DNA of 56,825 nucleotides from Dehalococcoidales bacterium (GTDB lineage Bacteria > Chloroflexota > Dehalococcoidia > Dehalococcoidales > UBA5760). The notes under the pieces are model-generated. The model did no database searches, was not told the origin of the DNA, and saw nothing but the letters and a program-made list of their open reading frames with translations. Shown here one piece after another: positions 47,412 to 55,765 of this stretch (positions are counted from its first letter, which is position 1; every line of letters starts with the position of its first letter). The stretch is taken from positions 1-56,825 of the forward strand of contig JAQUQE010000010.1 in assembly GCA_028716225.1 (NCBI GenBank). Reading direction: 5' to 3'. A program made the position numbers and the translations under genes.

Positions 47412-48995
47412 CTATAACCGAAACACCTTCGACGGCGTGCCGGACCACGAGCGTCTCTGGAACATGGTCATCTCATAAGGGACCAGTCTCTCTCGAAACA
47501 CCCTGTCCTGTAATTCGAGAACATAGTTATAGTCTATCTCGCAATAGTACCGGTACCAGTCCCGTATCATGCACGCGACCTGGAAAAGGTAATCTTCGTT
47601 ACCAAAATCCTTATATTTCTCCTTAAGGTCAGGATGCTCCCGCAGCATTCTGTTCGCCTTGGAGCCGGCAAAAGGCATCAAGCTTCCCCACTCGAACCGG
47701 TCAAAGTTATCAAATTCGGTAAGTCTTTTTAGAAAATCGATCGTCCTCTCTAAGCTTTCTTTACTCTCACCCTGTACTCCGACTACGACACCGGCTATCA
47801 CGCCAATCCTGTATTTCTGTAACAAATCCATAGCTCTTATATTATCCTCGAGGGTTGCCCTCTTGTTCATACTCTCCAACATCTTAGGGTCACCCGATTC
47901 CATACCGACAAAGACGCTGACACAGCCAGAATCGGCAAGCAGCCGGGCAGTCTCCTCATCAATGTCTTCGGCATCTACATAGTTGGTGTAATGTATGTTC
48001 AGTCCTTTCGGTTTTGCCGCGCAGAAGGCCTTGAACCACTCTTTATCCCCGACAAAGTTATCCGACGGGTCCCAGATAAAATCTACCCGGTATTTCTCGA
48101 CCAGGGATGAAATCTCGCCCCAGACAAGCTCAGGGTTCCTCAATCGTAAATCATAATAAGGAATCGAACAGAACACACAACCACCCTCTTCCTGCGAACG
48201 CCAGAGGCATCCCTTCTGAGAATAGATGTTCATCGGTCTCCTGAAGGGCTCACAGATGGGATACTCAGGATCCTTGCTGTTTTTGAAATATGTCTCCATG
48301 TCCAGAAGATCCCTGTCCGGAACGGGAAGCTCGTCAAGACAGGGCAGTTTTATCGGGTTTGCCTTGATCTCACCATTGGCGCGATAAACAAGGTTCTCTA
48401 TCGAATTCAATGGCTCAGCGGCAACATACTTCGATAAGGCAATCTCTCCATCATATCGAACGACAGCATCCACGAAGTCGTAGTATCTTAGAATCTCCCC
48501 GGCCAGCGGAGTCGCCGCAGCCCCTCCCAGGACCACTCTCGCCCCTTTCCCCTTGGCAAGTTTAGCCAGTTCAATGGCATAGTCATAACCCCCCGCAGTT
48601 GTTGATATTCCGACCAGATCCGCGTCAATCCTGTTCTTCACTGCCTCCAGAGTCAGGGCATTGTTCCCGTCCAGAATCTCGACATCGATACCGGGATTAT
48701 TCTTTCTGATATAGGTCCCCACGGACAAAATACCCAGAGGCTGGGGCCATCTGGCAAACTTAGCGATATAGCCATCCGGTCTCCCGGGCTGGTGCAACCG
48801 GGTCAGGCGCTGGAGCACAGCGGCAAAAAGGTCCCTTGACACGGCTATCTCAGCCATCCGGAGGATAAGCTGCCGGCTACGGCGCACGATAGGATGAGGC
48901 CATCCGGCAAATTTACTTATATATGTATCCGGCCTTCTTGGCGGAGGCAGCACCAGCTGGACCTTTTCAATTTTCCTTGCCGGCCCCATTTCCAT
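47412..48995 (-). CDS. B12-binding radical SAM protein
   Basis: This 527-aa protein has a B12-binding-like domain (about 60-200; LVGISTTAGGYDYAIELAK, VVLGGAAATPLAG) followed by a radical SAM domain. The cluster cysteines appear as GCLWRSQEEGGCVFC, that is C-x9-C-x2-C rather than C-x3-C-x2-C. Downstream DSGCVSVFVGMESG matches the radical SAM barrel. The N-terminus contains a duplicated RPDxYIxKFAxWPxP motif at about 21-35 and 72-86. No substrate can be assigned. It faces mscL convergently. Confidence 0.85.
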   Translation of the reverse strand: MEMGPARKIEKVQLVLPPPRRPDTYISKFAGWPHPIVRRSRQLILRMAEIAVSRDLFAAVLQRLTRLHQPGRPDGYIAKFARWPQPLGILSVGTYIRKNNPGIDVEILDGNNALTLEAVKNRIDADLVGISTTAGGYDYAIELAKLAKGKGARVVLGGAAATPLAGEILRYYDFVDAVVRYDGEIALSKYVAAEPLNSIENLVYRANGEIKANPIKLPCLDELPVPDRDLLDMETYFKNSKDPEYPICEPFRRPMNIYSQKGCLWRSQEEGGCVFCSIPYYDLRLRNPELVWGEISSLVEKYRVDFIWDPSDNFVGDKEWFKAFCAAKPKGLNIHYTNYVDAEDIDEETARLLADSGCVSVFVGMESGDPKMLESMNKRATLEDNIRAMDLLQKYRIGVIAGVVVGVQGESKESLERTIDFLKRLTEFDNFDRFEWGSLMPFAGSKANRMLREHPDLKEKYKDFGNEDYLFQVACMIRDWYRYYCEIDYNYVLELQDRVFRERLVPYEMTMFQRRSWSGTPSKVFRL

Positions 48996-49246
48996 ATCTC
49001 CTCGACCCGGGATCTCCCGATCTACTCGCTACGGGCCGATTCTCATCCATCGACAGTCCCGCCCTAATAATACGCTAATTGCACCGGCAATAAAATCGTA
49101 CCGGAGCACCACCTGCCAATATGAACGATTCTTCACCGTAAGCTTTTCCAAATTTACCGTAGCGTGATGTATAATAAGCCAAAGCATAATTGCATCAGTA
49201 ATCTATGATGAAGATGATTTACAACCCAAATCTCCACGGAGGCAGA

Positions 49247-50104
49247 ATGACCATTATCTGCTTCGTTTCCGGTTCAGGAACAAACTACCAGCAGATTGCT
49301 CGATCGAACCCCGATCAAGACTACATTGTATTCACGAACAGACCCGGTTGTGGAGGTGTGGCAAAAGCCAGAGCGAATAAACACACCACCATCGAACTAA
49401 GCCACTTGCCTTACCTAAGGCCGGCAATAAAGAAATATGGCTCGATGAGCATTCCCCGAAACTGTCCGGAGAGGATAAAGTACGAACAGGATGTGTGGCG
49501 CCTGATAGAAGAAAAAATCGAAAAAGCGCCCGACCTGATTTGCCTGGCGGGCTACGACCAATGGCTAACCGATTGGACGGTAGACAGGTACTACCCGAAA
49601 ATTTTGAATATTCATCCCGGGGATACCACCAGAGGTTACTCGGGCTTGCACTGGATACCCACCGCCAAAGCCATACTATCCGGCGATAAAGAGATAAGAG
49701 CAACCTTATTCCTTGTCGATAGAGGAGAAGACACAGGGGCAGTATTGGCTCAATCCAAACCACTTGCAATAATCCCGACACTCAGAATGCTGGAATCAGA
49801 GGGAATAAATGGGCTGCTCAAAGGGTTCAACGAAGTGACCGGTTTTGCTATTAAGCACGCCATAACCGGTTATGATGATTTTGAGAAGACGGCTGATAAA
49901 AAGCAGAAAACAATCATGAAACAGTTATGTGATCATCTTCAGGGCGCGCTTAAGATAGCAGGAGACTGGGAGGTCTATCCGTTTGTGATACATACCCTGA
50001 TAGCACACGGGCGCGTAGAGATAGAAGATAGAAAAGTTTATATTGACGGCAGGCCTATGCCGGATTATGGATACCGGATGAAAAAACACCTACCCGAATA
50101 CTGA
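49247..50104 (+). CDS. PurN-like formyltransferase
   Basis: This 285-aa protein has a formyltransferase-like fold: N-terminal FVSGSGTNYQQIA (the GART-type SGxGTN loop), then DLICLAGYDQWLT, LNIHPGD (Asn and His of the catalytic triad), and LFLVDRGEDTGAVLAQS (Asp). These residues match phosphoribosylglycinamide formyltransferase, but the loop HPSLLP is replaced by HPGDTTRGYSGLHW and there is a C-terminal extension of about 90 residues. ATG at 49247 has GGAGGCAG upstream and is preferred over 49205. A substrate other than GAR is possible. Confidence 0.75.
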   Translation: MTIICFVSGSGTNYQQIARSNPDQDYIVFTNRPGCGGVAKARANKHTTIELSHLPYLRPAIKKYGSMSIPRNCPERIKYEQDVWRLIEEKIEKAPDLICLAGYDQWLTDWTVDRYYPKILNIHPGDTTRGYSGLHWIPTAKAILSGDKEIRATLFLVDRGEDTGAVLAQSKPLAIIPTLRMLESEGINGLLKGFNEVTGFAIKHAITGYDDFEKTADKKQKTIMKQLCDHLQGALKIAGDWEVYPFVIHTLIAHGRVEIEDRKVYIDGRPMPDYGYRMKKHLPEY

Positions 50105-50168
50105 ACGTGACACTATTAAGGAAGCTATGATAGAGTTGGCTTATGATCATTACTACACGAGGATATAT

Positions 50169-50197
50169 TTGAGTCTATCCTAAAAAAAAGATATAAT
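50169..50197 (+). promoter_or_regulatory. Promoter of the 28-aa micro-gene
   Basis: TTGAGT (50169-50174) and a perfect TATAAT (50192-50197) are separated by exactly 17 bases. The transcription start would be near 50204, leaving about 34 bases before the micro-gene ATG. Confidence 0.6.
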
Positions 50198-50237
50198 ACT
50201 ATGATGCTTATCTTACAGAAAAGGAGGACATGTTCCC

Positions 50238-50324
50238 ATGGGACACAAGGGTCCGGCCAAGGTTGGCTCAGGAAGCTCTTCCAAACCAGGACAGGCCAAG
50301 CCGTCTAAGCCAGAGAAGAAATAG
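50238..50324 (+). CDS. 28-aa lysine/glycine/proline-rich micro-protein
   Basis: This ORF (MGHKGPAKVGSGSSSKPGQA then KPSKPEKK) has an AAGGAGG SD 10 bases upstream, a consensus promoter 40 bases further up, and an intrinsic terminator beginning 22 bases after its stop, so it is a complete stand-alone transcription unit. The peptide is strongly basic and low-complexity, predicted unstructured. An alternative ATG at 50230 in another frame gives a 68-codon ORF running through the terminator and is rejected. No known family. A small regulatory RNA with an incidental ORF is the main alternative. Confidence 0.55.
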   Translation: MGHKGPAKVGSGSSSKPGQAKPSKPEKK

Positions 50325-50346
50325 TTGGGTTCATCGATATTCCGTC

Positions 50347-50390
50347 TTTAGGGGAGCCGTGAGACATATCACGAGTCCCCTAAATTTTTT
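50347..50390 (+). terminator. Intrinsic terminator of the micro-gene
   Basis: A 9-bp stem (TTTAGGGGA with TCCCCTAAA) encloses a second 5-bp stem (CGTGA with TCACG, 6-base loop) and is followed by six T residues. This is a textbook rho-independent terminator. Confidence 0.85.
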
Positions 50391-50506
50391 AGGTATCCCC
50401 AGCATTAAAGACTGCCGACGGGAAACATTATACTGACAGTACTCAGCAGTAAATATTACTCAGTACCGGCTAATAACCTATGAAACCTGTGATTAAGTAC
50501 GCCTAA

Positions 50507-50692
50507 CTAGCGATCAATAAATAATTTACCGGCTTTAGCCATATTTTCTTCGCTATATTCCACAATATCGATAGTGACTACCTCTGGTTGAACCTTGAAG
50601 TGCTTGACCACCGCTTCGGTGATATCCTTTACCAGAGCCCTTTTCTGCTCGATAGTCCGCACCCCTTTTACTTTTACGGTCACTAATGGCAT
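50507..50692 (-). CDS. 4-oxalocrotonate tautomerase-family protein
   Basis: This 61-aa protein begins MPLVTVKVKG after choosing ATG at 50692, exposing Pro1 as the catalytic base of the tautomerase superfamily; an in-frame start at 50716 would bury it. RTIEQKRALVKDITEAVVKHF and VTIDIVEYSEENMAKAGKL match the family. AAGGGGG precedes the start. The physiological substrate is unknown. Confidence 0.85.
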   Translation of the reverse strand: MPLVTVKVKGVRTIEQKRALVKDITEAVVKHFKVQPEVVTIDIVEYSEENMAKAGKLFIDR

Positions 50693-50768
50693 TCTTAACC
50701 CCCTTCTTAACCCCATGATGAATTCACAAAAACAAAAGCCAAGGTAAAGCGGCTGGATTTGAATAGAA

Positions 50769-50811
50769 CATAAAGCTCGTACCGGGAAGTTAACTGCAAA
50801 AGCTGTCCCGG
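50769..50811. terminator. Intergenic hairpin after the small membrane protein gene
   Basis: Between 50716 and 50826, ACCGGGA and TCCCGGT form a 7-bp stem with an A/T-rich loop of about 18 bases. No T-run follows on either strand, so termination is uncertain. Confidence 0.3.
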
Positions 50812-50825
50812 TTACTCCGGATCAG

Positions 50826-51014
50826 TTAAGCGCGCCCGGTAAAGGTAGCTATTGCTAAACCTACAAAGCCTGCTCCCAGCCCGATAAATATACCGGGTAA
50901 AAAATTGCCTATCGCCCAGCCGATACCCATACCGATGAAGAGACCGGCCGGAATAATAAGCCCGGCGGCTTTCTTACGCTTTTCTTTAAGTGATTCCGTA
51001 TCCTGTTCGGTCAT
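50826..51014 (-). CDS. Small membrane protein
   Basis: This protein of about 62 aa has a charged N-terminus (SLKEKRKKAAG) and two adjacent hydrophobic glycine-rich segments (LIIPAGLFIGMGIGWAIGNF and LPGIFIGLGAGFVGLAIATF), predicting a helical hairpin in the membrane. ATG at 51014 is in frame, and GTG at 51035 is an alternative. It follows the cupin gene closely, suggesting co-transcription. Family and function are unknown. Confidence 0.65.
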   Translation of the reverse strand: MTEQDTESLKEKRKKAAGLIIPAGLFIGMGIGWAIGNFLPGIFIGLGAGFVGLAIATFTGRA

Positions 51015-51038
51015 TGAGTTTTTCCCGTGGCCCACTGA

Positions 51039-51389
51039 TCACTCATATTCCTTCGGTACTGCGCAAATCATAACTAAGGGCTGGCTTTTCGACTTGTTTT
51101 TGTACTGGTGCTTTTCGCCCGGCAGAACAAGAGCGAAATCCCCCTTCTTGAACTCCGTCTCCGTACCGTTCTGATCGACTACTGCGCCGCTGCCCTCAAT
51201 GGCGTAGTTGACGTGCTCAAAATCGTGTGCATGAAACGGCGTATGTCCACCCGGATCCAGGGTGAATACCCTGAAGGAAAAATTCGGTGAACCATCGACC
51301 TTAGATATAGGGACCTGTTTATATGCCTTCTCAGCCCCTTCCATGGTAACAGGTGTTTTTGTGACCGTTGCCAGAGCACATACTTTCAA
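51039..51389 (-). CDS. Cupin-domain protein
   Basis: This single-domain cupin (116 aa) has PGGHTPFHAHDFEHVNYAIEG (metal-binding His/His/His motif 1) and GDFALVLPGEKHQYKN (His motif 2). TTG start with GGGAGG SD 7 bases upstream. It may bind a small ligand or metal; an enzymatic reaction cannot be assigned. It is likely co-transcribed with the downstream small membrane protein gene. Confidence 0.85.
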   Translation of the reverse strand: MKVCALATVTKTPVTMEGAEKAYKQVPISKVDGSPNFSFRVFTLDPGGHTPFHAHDFEHVNYAIEGSGAVVDQNGTETEFKKGDFALVLPGEKHQYKNKSKSQPLVMICAVPKEYE

Positions 51390-51435
51390 TATTATCCTCC
51401 CGATATTTATAGTCCTTAGGCTTCAGAAACCCGAT

Positions 51436-51744
51436 TTAGCCCTTGCCCGATTTATTTATTTCCTCTTCCACTTCTTCCGCACCTTCGTTGTAGAATCCTT
51501 CTTCGTCCGGGGCGAGATGTTTTAGCAGTCTGAGGAACTCGCCGGCATGGACTCTTTCTTCATCAGCGATATCTTTAAGCACTGCCATAGCCAGCTTGTT
51601 GTCTATTGACTCCGCGAGCTGCATGTACATCTGTACTGCTTCATACTCGGCAGCAACCATAAAACGTATTGCACGAATCAACTCTTCGTGACTTAACTTC
51701 CGGCTGCTGGCAAGACCTGAAAACGACGAACTAAAGTCCGGCAT
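51436..51744 (-). CDS. Short ferritin-like protein
   Basis: This 102-aa protein forms two predicted helices with AAEYEAVQMYMQLA and DEERVHAGEF, the E...ExxH di-iron pattern of half-length ferritin/rubrerythrin-like proteins. It must pair with itself to complete a four-helix bundle. The acidic C-terminus (GAEEVEEEINKS) is flexible. A strong AGGGAGGTGA SD precedes the ATG. It resembles encapsulated-ferritin-type proteins in plan, but no encapsulin gene is present in the window. Confidence 0.8.
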   Translation of the reverse strand: MPDFSSSFSGLASSRKLSHEELIRAIRFMVAAEYEAVQMYMQLAESIDNKLAMAVLKDIADEERVHAGEFLRLLKHLAPDEEGFYNEGAEEVEEEINKSGKG

Positions 51745-51951
51745 AAATCACCTCCCTATAGGTTGTCCTGGTACGTTTTTAGCTATACCCCGATCATAAA
51801 GGCGGAACTGACACGCCGTTCACTCCGTTGCTCTTAAAATATATAATACTTCCCGACCACATTGTCAATTTTACCCCGGCTCCAAGCCAACCCGGCCGCT
51901 TTTTTGCAGTCCATGTCTTCTTAAGGATGATATAATCGCCTGGGGGAAGTA

Positions 51952-52521
51952 ATGATAGATAAAAAGACTGTCGAGATTGAAGATGTGGGACTAGTTCTGT
52001 TTGAACGCAGCAAACGGGCTAAACACATAATCATATCGGTGAGACCTCTTCAGGGTGTACGGGTAGCTGTTCCGTATTCATCATCCTTTAAGAAAGCCGG
52101 GGCATTTGTCCATATCAAAAAAACTTGGATTAACAGACACCTCGAAAAGATGAAGCAACATGAGCAGAAGAACAATTACAACCCTGCTGAAACAGATTAC
52201 ATTGATGAAACAAAGGCAAGAAAAATACTGGTGGAACGTCTCGAATCGCTGGCGAGCAAATTCGGATTCTCCTACAACAGGGTATTTATCCGGAATCAAA
52301 AGACACGGTGGGGCAGCTGCTCCAGCAGAAACAACATCAGCCTGAACATTAAACTCGCCAGACTCCCTGATGAACTGGTCGATTATGTTATGCTGCATGA
52401 GCTTATCCATACCAGAATAAAGAACCACAGCAAGGTTTTCTGGAAAGAGGTGGATAAACTGGTCGGAAACGGAAAGGGAATGGCCTCCCGGCTGAGGGTT
52501 TACGGCATGGAATTATACTAG
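51952..52521 (+). CDS. YgjP/SprT-like metallopeptidase (DUF45)
   Basis: This 189-aa protein has the zinc-binding MLHELIHTRIKNHSKVFW (HELIH motif plus downstream His) and the upstream RNQKTRWGSCSSRNNISLN, both diagnostic of the YgjP/DUF45 family. It is probably a soluble zinc metallohydrolase; the substrate is unknown. GGGGGAAG SD. It stands alone between divergent genes. Confidence 0.88.
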   Translation: MIDKKTVEIEDVGLVLFERSKRAKHIIISVRPLQGVRVAVPYSSSFKKAGAFVHIKKTWINRHLEKMKQHEQKNNYNPAETDYIDETKARKILVERLESLASKFGFSYNRVFIRNQKTRWGSCSSRNNISLNIKLARLPDELVDYVMLHELIHTRIKNHSKVFWKEVDKLVGNGKGMASRLRVYGMELY

Positions 52522-52546
52522 ATACCGGTACTTTGATAAAATCGCG

Positions 52547-53455
52547 CTATGACGATAGCTTTATTGCACCGTAGATCAGCTCATTCACCGGTACTTCTAT
52601 ACCAAGCTGCTCAGCCAAGCGGACTAATGTCCCGTTCAGCGTCTCGATCTCGGTCGGTCTGCCAGTCTCGATATCAACCAGGAGAGAGGACCTGGAATCC
52701 GGCGTGAATTCCTCTGTGATTCCCATCACCTTATCGAACATATTATCGGGAATGTCGATTCCCAGCGTTTTAGCCACCTCGATAGCTTCCCGAACGCATC
52801 TCGCATAGACTCTTCTTGTCACCGGGTTAGACAGGACTGCGCCAATGCTGGCTCTGCACACAGCCGTCATACCGGAAAAAGCATTGATCAGGATGAACTT
52901 CTGCCACAGGTCCCGCGTGATATTATCAGAGATACGGGCATCGATTCCCGCATTCCTCATAATCTCCTCTATTTTTTGCAGTTGTTCATTCTCCGGTACA
53001 TTTCTATCGCCAAAAACGAGTTTTCTCAATTCACCGGATTGCACGATTAAGCCGGGGGCAGCCCTGACAGCGCTTAAAAAAGCCAGGCCGGGAAATACCT
53101 TCGCATTCTCGATATACTTCTTTATCTCGATATCATTGTCTATGCCGTTCTGAAACGAGATAATAACCGTATTGCTATTGACTACTCCGGATAATTGTTG
53201 AGCCGCATCAGCAGAGTCATATGTCTTGACAGCTAGAATTACAAGTTCCGGATCGGTAATTTCTGCTATAGTCGCCACGGTTTGGGCAGGTTGAATCTGA
53301 TAATCTCCATGAACACTTCTGATCGCCAGGCCATGCTTCCTTATTGCCGCCAGGTGCTCCCCCCTTGCCAGAAAGGTAACGTCAGCACCCGCCCTGGCCA
53401 GGAGACTGCCGAAATATCCTCCGACTCCCCCACTGCCTACAATGAATATTCGCAT
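52547..53455 (-). CDS. panE: Ketopantoate reductase (2-dehydropantoate 2-reductase)
   Basis: PanE-family protein (302 aa) that reduces 2-dehydropantoate to pantoate with NADPH for coenzyme A synthesis. It has the NADPH loop IFIVGSGGVGGYFGSLLARAG, then FQNGIDNDIEI, KFILINAFSGMTAV (catalytic Lys and Asn) and RPTEIETLNG. ATG at 53455 gives the correct Rossmann start; an upstream in-frame start at 53524 adds 23 unrelated residues. The family also contains paralogues with other substrates. Confidence 0.88.
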   Translation of the reverse strand: MRIFIVGSGGVGGYFGSLLARAGADVTFLARGEHLAAIRKHGLAIRSVHGDYQIQPAQTVATIAEITDPELVILAVKTYDSADAAQQLSGVVNSNTVIISFQNGIDNDIEIKKYIENAKVFPGLAFLSAVRAAPGLIVQSGELRKLVFGDRNVPENEQLQKIEEIMRNAGIDARISDNITRDLWQKFILINAFSGMTAVCRASIGAVLSNPVTRRVYARCVREAIEVAKTLGIDIPDNMFDKVMGITEEFTPDSRSSLLVDIETGRPTEIETLNGTLVRLAEQLGIEVPVNELIYGAIKLSS

Positions 53456-53677
53456 AGCACGGTACACTATATCACAACTATTCCAGCATAGACTACTCTT
53501 GCCTTCAGGTACCATCATCGACACCTGTTGCTTCCGAGCCTACGCAGGAGTAAAATGACTATGTTACTGCTCATCATGCTTTTCAAGCCAATCCCGATAA
53601 TGCATAGAGATATTTTCGCGAGGCTAGATAGAGAAGCCAGATCATTCAGATGATATGAAACCTTTTAGGAGTGAACC

Positions 53678-53854
53678 GTGAACGAACAAATTGCCCGACT
53701 GATTCTGTTTCCATCGACGGCCGAGGTAAATAGCAAGGGCCATCTTATGATCGGTGGCTGTGACACTGTGGCGCTAACCGCCGAATTCGGCACGCCACTT
53801 TATCTATTCCGTTATTATATACCAGCTCTAAGTTGGAAGGTCTTATGCCCCTAA
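53678..53854 (+). pseudogene. Truncated diaminopimelate decarboxylase (lysA) 5' end
   Basis: GTG at 53678 with AGGAG upstream opens a 58-codon frame. Its first 44 residues (LFPSTAEVNSKGHLMIGGC, then TAEFGTPLYLF) match the N-terminus of PLP-dependent diaminopimelate decarboxylase. After LYLF the sequence diverges (RYYIPALSW...) and stops at TAA, so the barrel domain is missing. It is a 5' remnant left by deletion or rearrangement. The break lies next to the HPP and opine-dehydrogenase genes, which may be inserted DNA. Confidence 0.7.
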
Positions 53855-53870
53855 TAGGCGTAGCTTAACA

Positions 53871-54434
53871 CTACCGTGTCAATTTCTTCATATGACGCTT
53901 TAGCAAATGGTGCGCTAGAGACATTAATGTTGCGCTTGCCACCACAGCGATTAACACGCTACTAGAAAAGCCAGACATGGCAACTCCTAGAGCAGTACCA
54001 CTAGCAGGAGGATGCTCAGTATCGGTAGCCACCATCAGGAAAATAGAAACCCCGACTGCGATCGAATAATTGATGACAGGAGGAAATACTAAAGAGTGGG
54101 GAAGAAAAGTAGAAATGGCACCACAAGAAAGACCGATTAGGTGACCTCCGATAACACTTCGCGGCTGGGCAGCAATACTAAATGGCATAGTGAAAACAAT
54201 AAATGCGGTAGCTCCAATTGATGTTATAATTACTATATCTCGCGCAGTCAGGAACAAAAGAGCCGCAAATAATACCAGAACAGCAACAGAGCTCTGCCAA
54301 AGGTAGTTTTTCCACAGCGATTTAAATTTAGCCGTTGTAGGTCTACCTAAGATAACAGTTAAAGGGTCAAAGTGCCTTTTCTGTATCACTTCCCTACAAT
54401 TCGCTCCGGTGTAGAATACCTTAAAATCGTACAA
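53871..54434 (-). CDS. HPP-family integral membrane protein
   Basis: This 187-aa protein with four or five predicted membrane segments has the family signature TDTEHPPASGTALGVAMSG. HPP proteins include nitrite transporters, but function varies. The start is uncertain: TTG at 54434 opens the frame, and a GTG downstream with AGGGAA is possible. It lies adjacent to the truncated lysA. Confidence 0.8.
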   Translation of the reverse strand: MYDFKVFYTGANCREVIQKRHFDPLTVILGRPTTAKFKSLWKNYLWQSSVAVLVLFAALLFLTARDIVIITSIGATAFIVFTMPFSIAAQPRSVIGGHLIGLSCGAISTFLPHSLVFPPVINYSIAVGVSIFLMVATDTEHPPASGTALGVAMSGFSSSVLIAVVASATLMSLAHHLLKRHMKKLTR

Positions 54435-54592
54435 AACTCATTTCTTATGTTCCAGTCTAACGCTGATACTAGATCTGTTTTTGGGCAAATCACTACTCCT
54501 CCCGTTTACATTACTTTAGGGAGTAGAATCTAATATTAACAACCTGTCCCAATTTTAGATACCACACTCCAACCACCCACTTTATTGATTCC

Positions 54593-55765
54593 TCATATTC
54601 CCCTGAGATAGGCCATCATTTGGTCTACTGTCATATCTTCAATACCTAATTCTCTGAGAGACAAACCGTCCTTTAGGAAATCCCGCCTACAAATTACAGA
54701 CCCTAAACGTATTAGCGATTCTATGACTGGTAAATCTATACCTAGTTTCTTACCCAGGTGATAACGTATTACAGTTCCCACCGATATATCCTCAGTAAAA
54801 TACCTGTGTTCGGTAGAATCGGGGCCAACAACTGGCGGTAAATTAACGTCTGCAAATGGAGCCCAGAATTCCACACCCATGATGCTCCCCTTCCAGAAGA
54901 ATTGATCCTCACAATACTCAGACATTTCTATCCCCATTACCTGAGCAATCCTTCTTTCCTCCTGGTAGAAGGAGAACTGGACTTGGGATACTGCTGGGCT
55001 CATACCATGTTTGTACATTGAATACTTTCCCTTAGGTATGTCTAATGTCCCTCCCATCCCAGAAATTTCCATTGCACCTACGTTTAGAACAGAACCAGGA
55101 ACATGAACTGCAGGATTAGGGTTGGAAAGGTCAACTCCTATGATTGTGTCCCCCCTTTTGATTGCCATGGTACCATCGAATGCAGGGATTTCCTTTAATA
55201 CTCTAAGGAATGTATCCCCATCTCGACTTGGGAGTGTATCACCGATTAGCTCCCTCGCTCTAATCATACAATCAAGCTTTCCCACCCCCATTGCCCTGAC
55301 AACATATGGCATAGAACTCCATCCACCGACGATAATATCTGAAGTGCAACCATTACCACGCATCATATTTCTGAGCATCAAGGAACCAAAATTATCCGGA
55401 AATATGCTTACTATCTGACCATCCTCAAGATAGGGAATCATTCTCTCAAAGAAAGGCTCGTGTCCCTTGGCTGGAATAGCGACTATTACCAAACCGGCTC
55501 CCTTTAGAGCTTCGGAAATTTCCGTGGTAACAACGTCGACCTTGGCAAGCCCTGCTCTCCTGAACCACTTACAATTATCCTGCGCCCCCCCGAATTCTAT
55601 TTCATGAGTAATTAAGACCTCTTTTAGAGTTGTTGGGGCAAACTCCGGTAATTCATACAAGCGTACTTTATGCCCAGCAAGCGTGAAATCAGCAGCAAAA
55701 GCTTGGCCACAAGCACCACCCCCAAGCACAGCTACCGGTTTTCTCAATACTCTACTTGCGTCCAC
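54593..55765 (-). CDS. Opine/octopine dehydrogenase-like NAD(P)-binding protein
   Basis: This protein of about 390 aa has an N-terminal Rossmann loop VAVLGGGACGQAFAADFTLAG, a following acidic RLYELPEF, IVAIPAKGHEPFFERM, then a helical C-terminal domain with CMIRARELIGDTLPS and a HRYFTEDISVGTVIRYHLGKKL region. This matches the NAD/NADP octopine/nopaline dehydrogenase family, which acts on imine or amino-acid substrates. GTG at 55765 with GAGGTGAGAAAA is preferred over 55774. The substrate is unknown. Confidence 0.82.
   Translation of the reverse strand: MDASRVLRKPVAVLGGGACGQAFAADFTLAGHKVRLYELPEFAPTTLKEVLITHEIEFGGAQDNCKWFRRAGLAKVDVVTTEISEALKGAGLVIVAIPAKGHEPFFERMIPYLEDGQIVSIFPDNFGSLMLRNMMRGNGCTSDIIVGGWSSMPYVVRAMGVGKLDCMIRARELIGDTLPSRDGDTFLRVLKEIPAFDGTMAIKRGDTIIGVDLSNPNPAVHVPGSVLNVGAMEISGMGGTLDIPKGKYSMYKHGMSPAVSQVQFSFYQEERRIAQVMGIEMSEYCEDQFFWKGSIMGVEFWAPFADVNLPPVVGPDSTEHRYFTEDISVGTVIRYHLGKKLGIDLPVIESLIRLGSVICRRDFLKDGLSLRELGIEDMTVDQMMAYLRGI

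Noticed and set aside
50230-50436. 68-aa ORF starting at ATG 50230
   Set aside because: It begins only 2 bases after the SD and reads through a strong intrinsic terminator; the 28-codon ORF at 50238 fits better.
53555-53653. 32-codon plus-strand ORF with CAGGAG upstream
   Set aside because: SD is acceptable but the peptide has no recognisable design and sits in a rearranged region before truncated lysA; evidence too thin.
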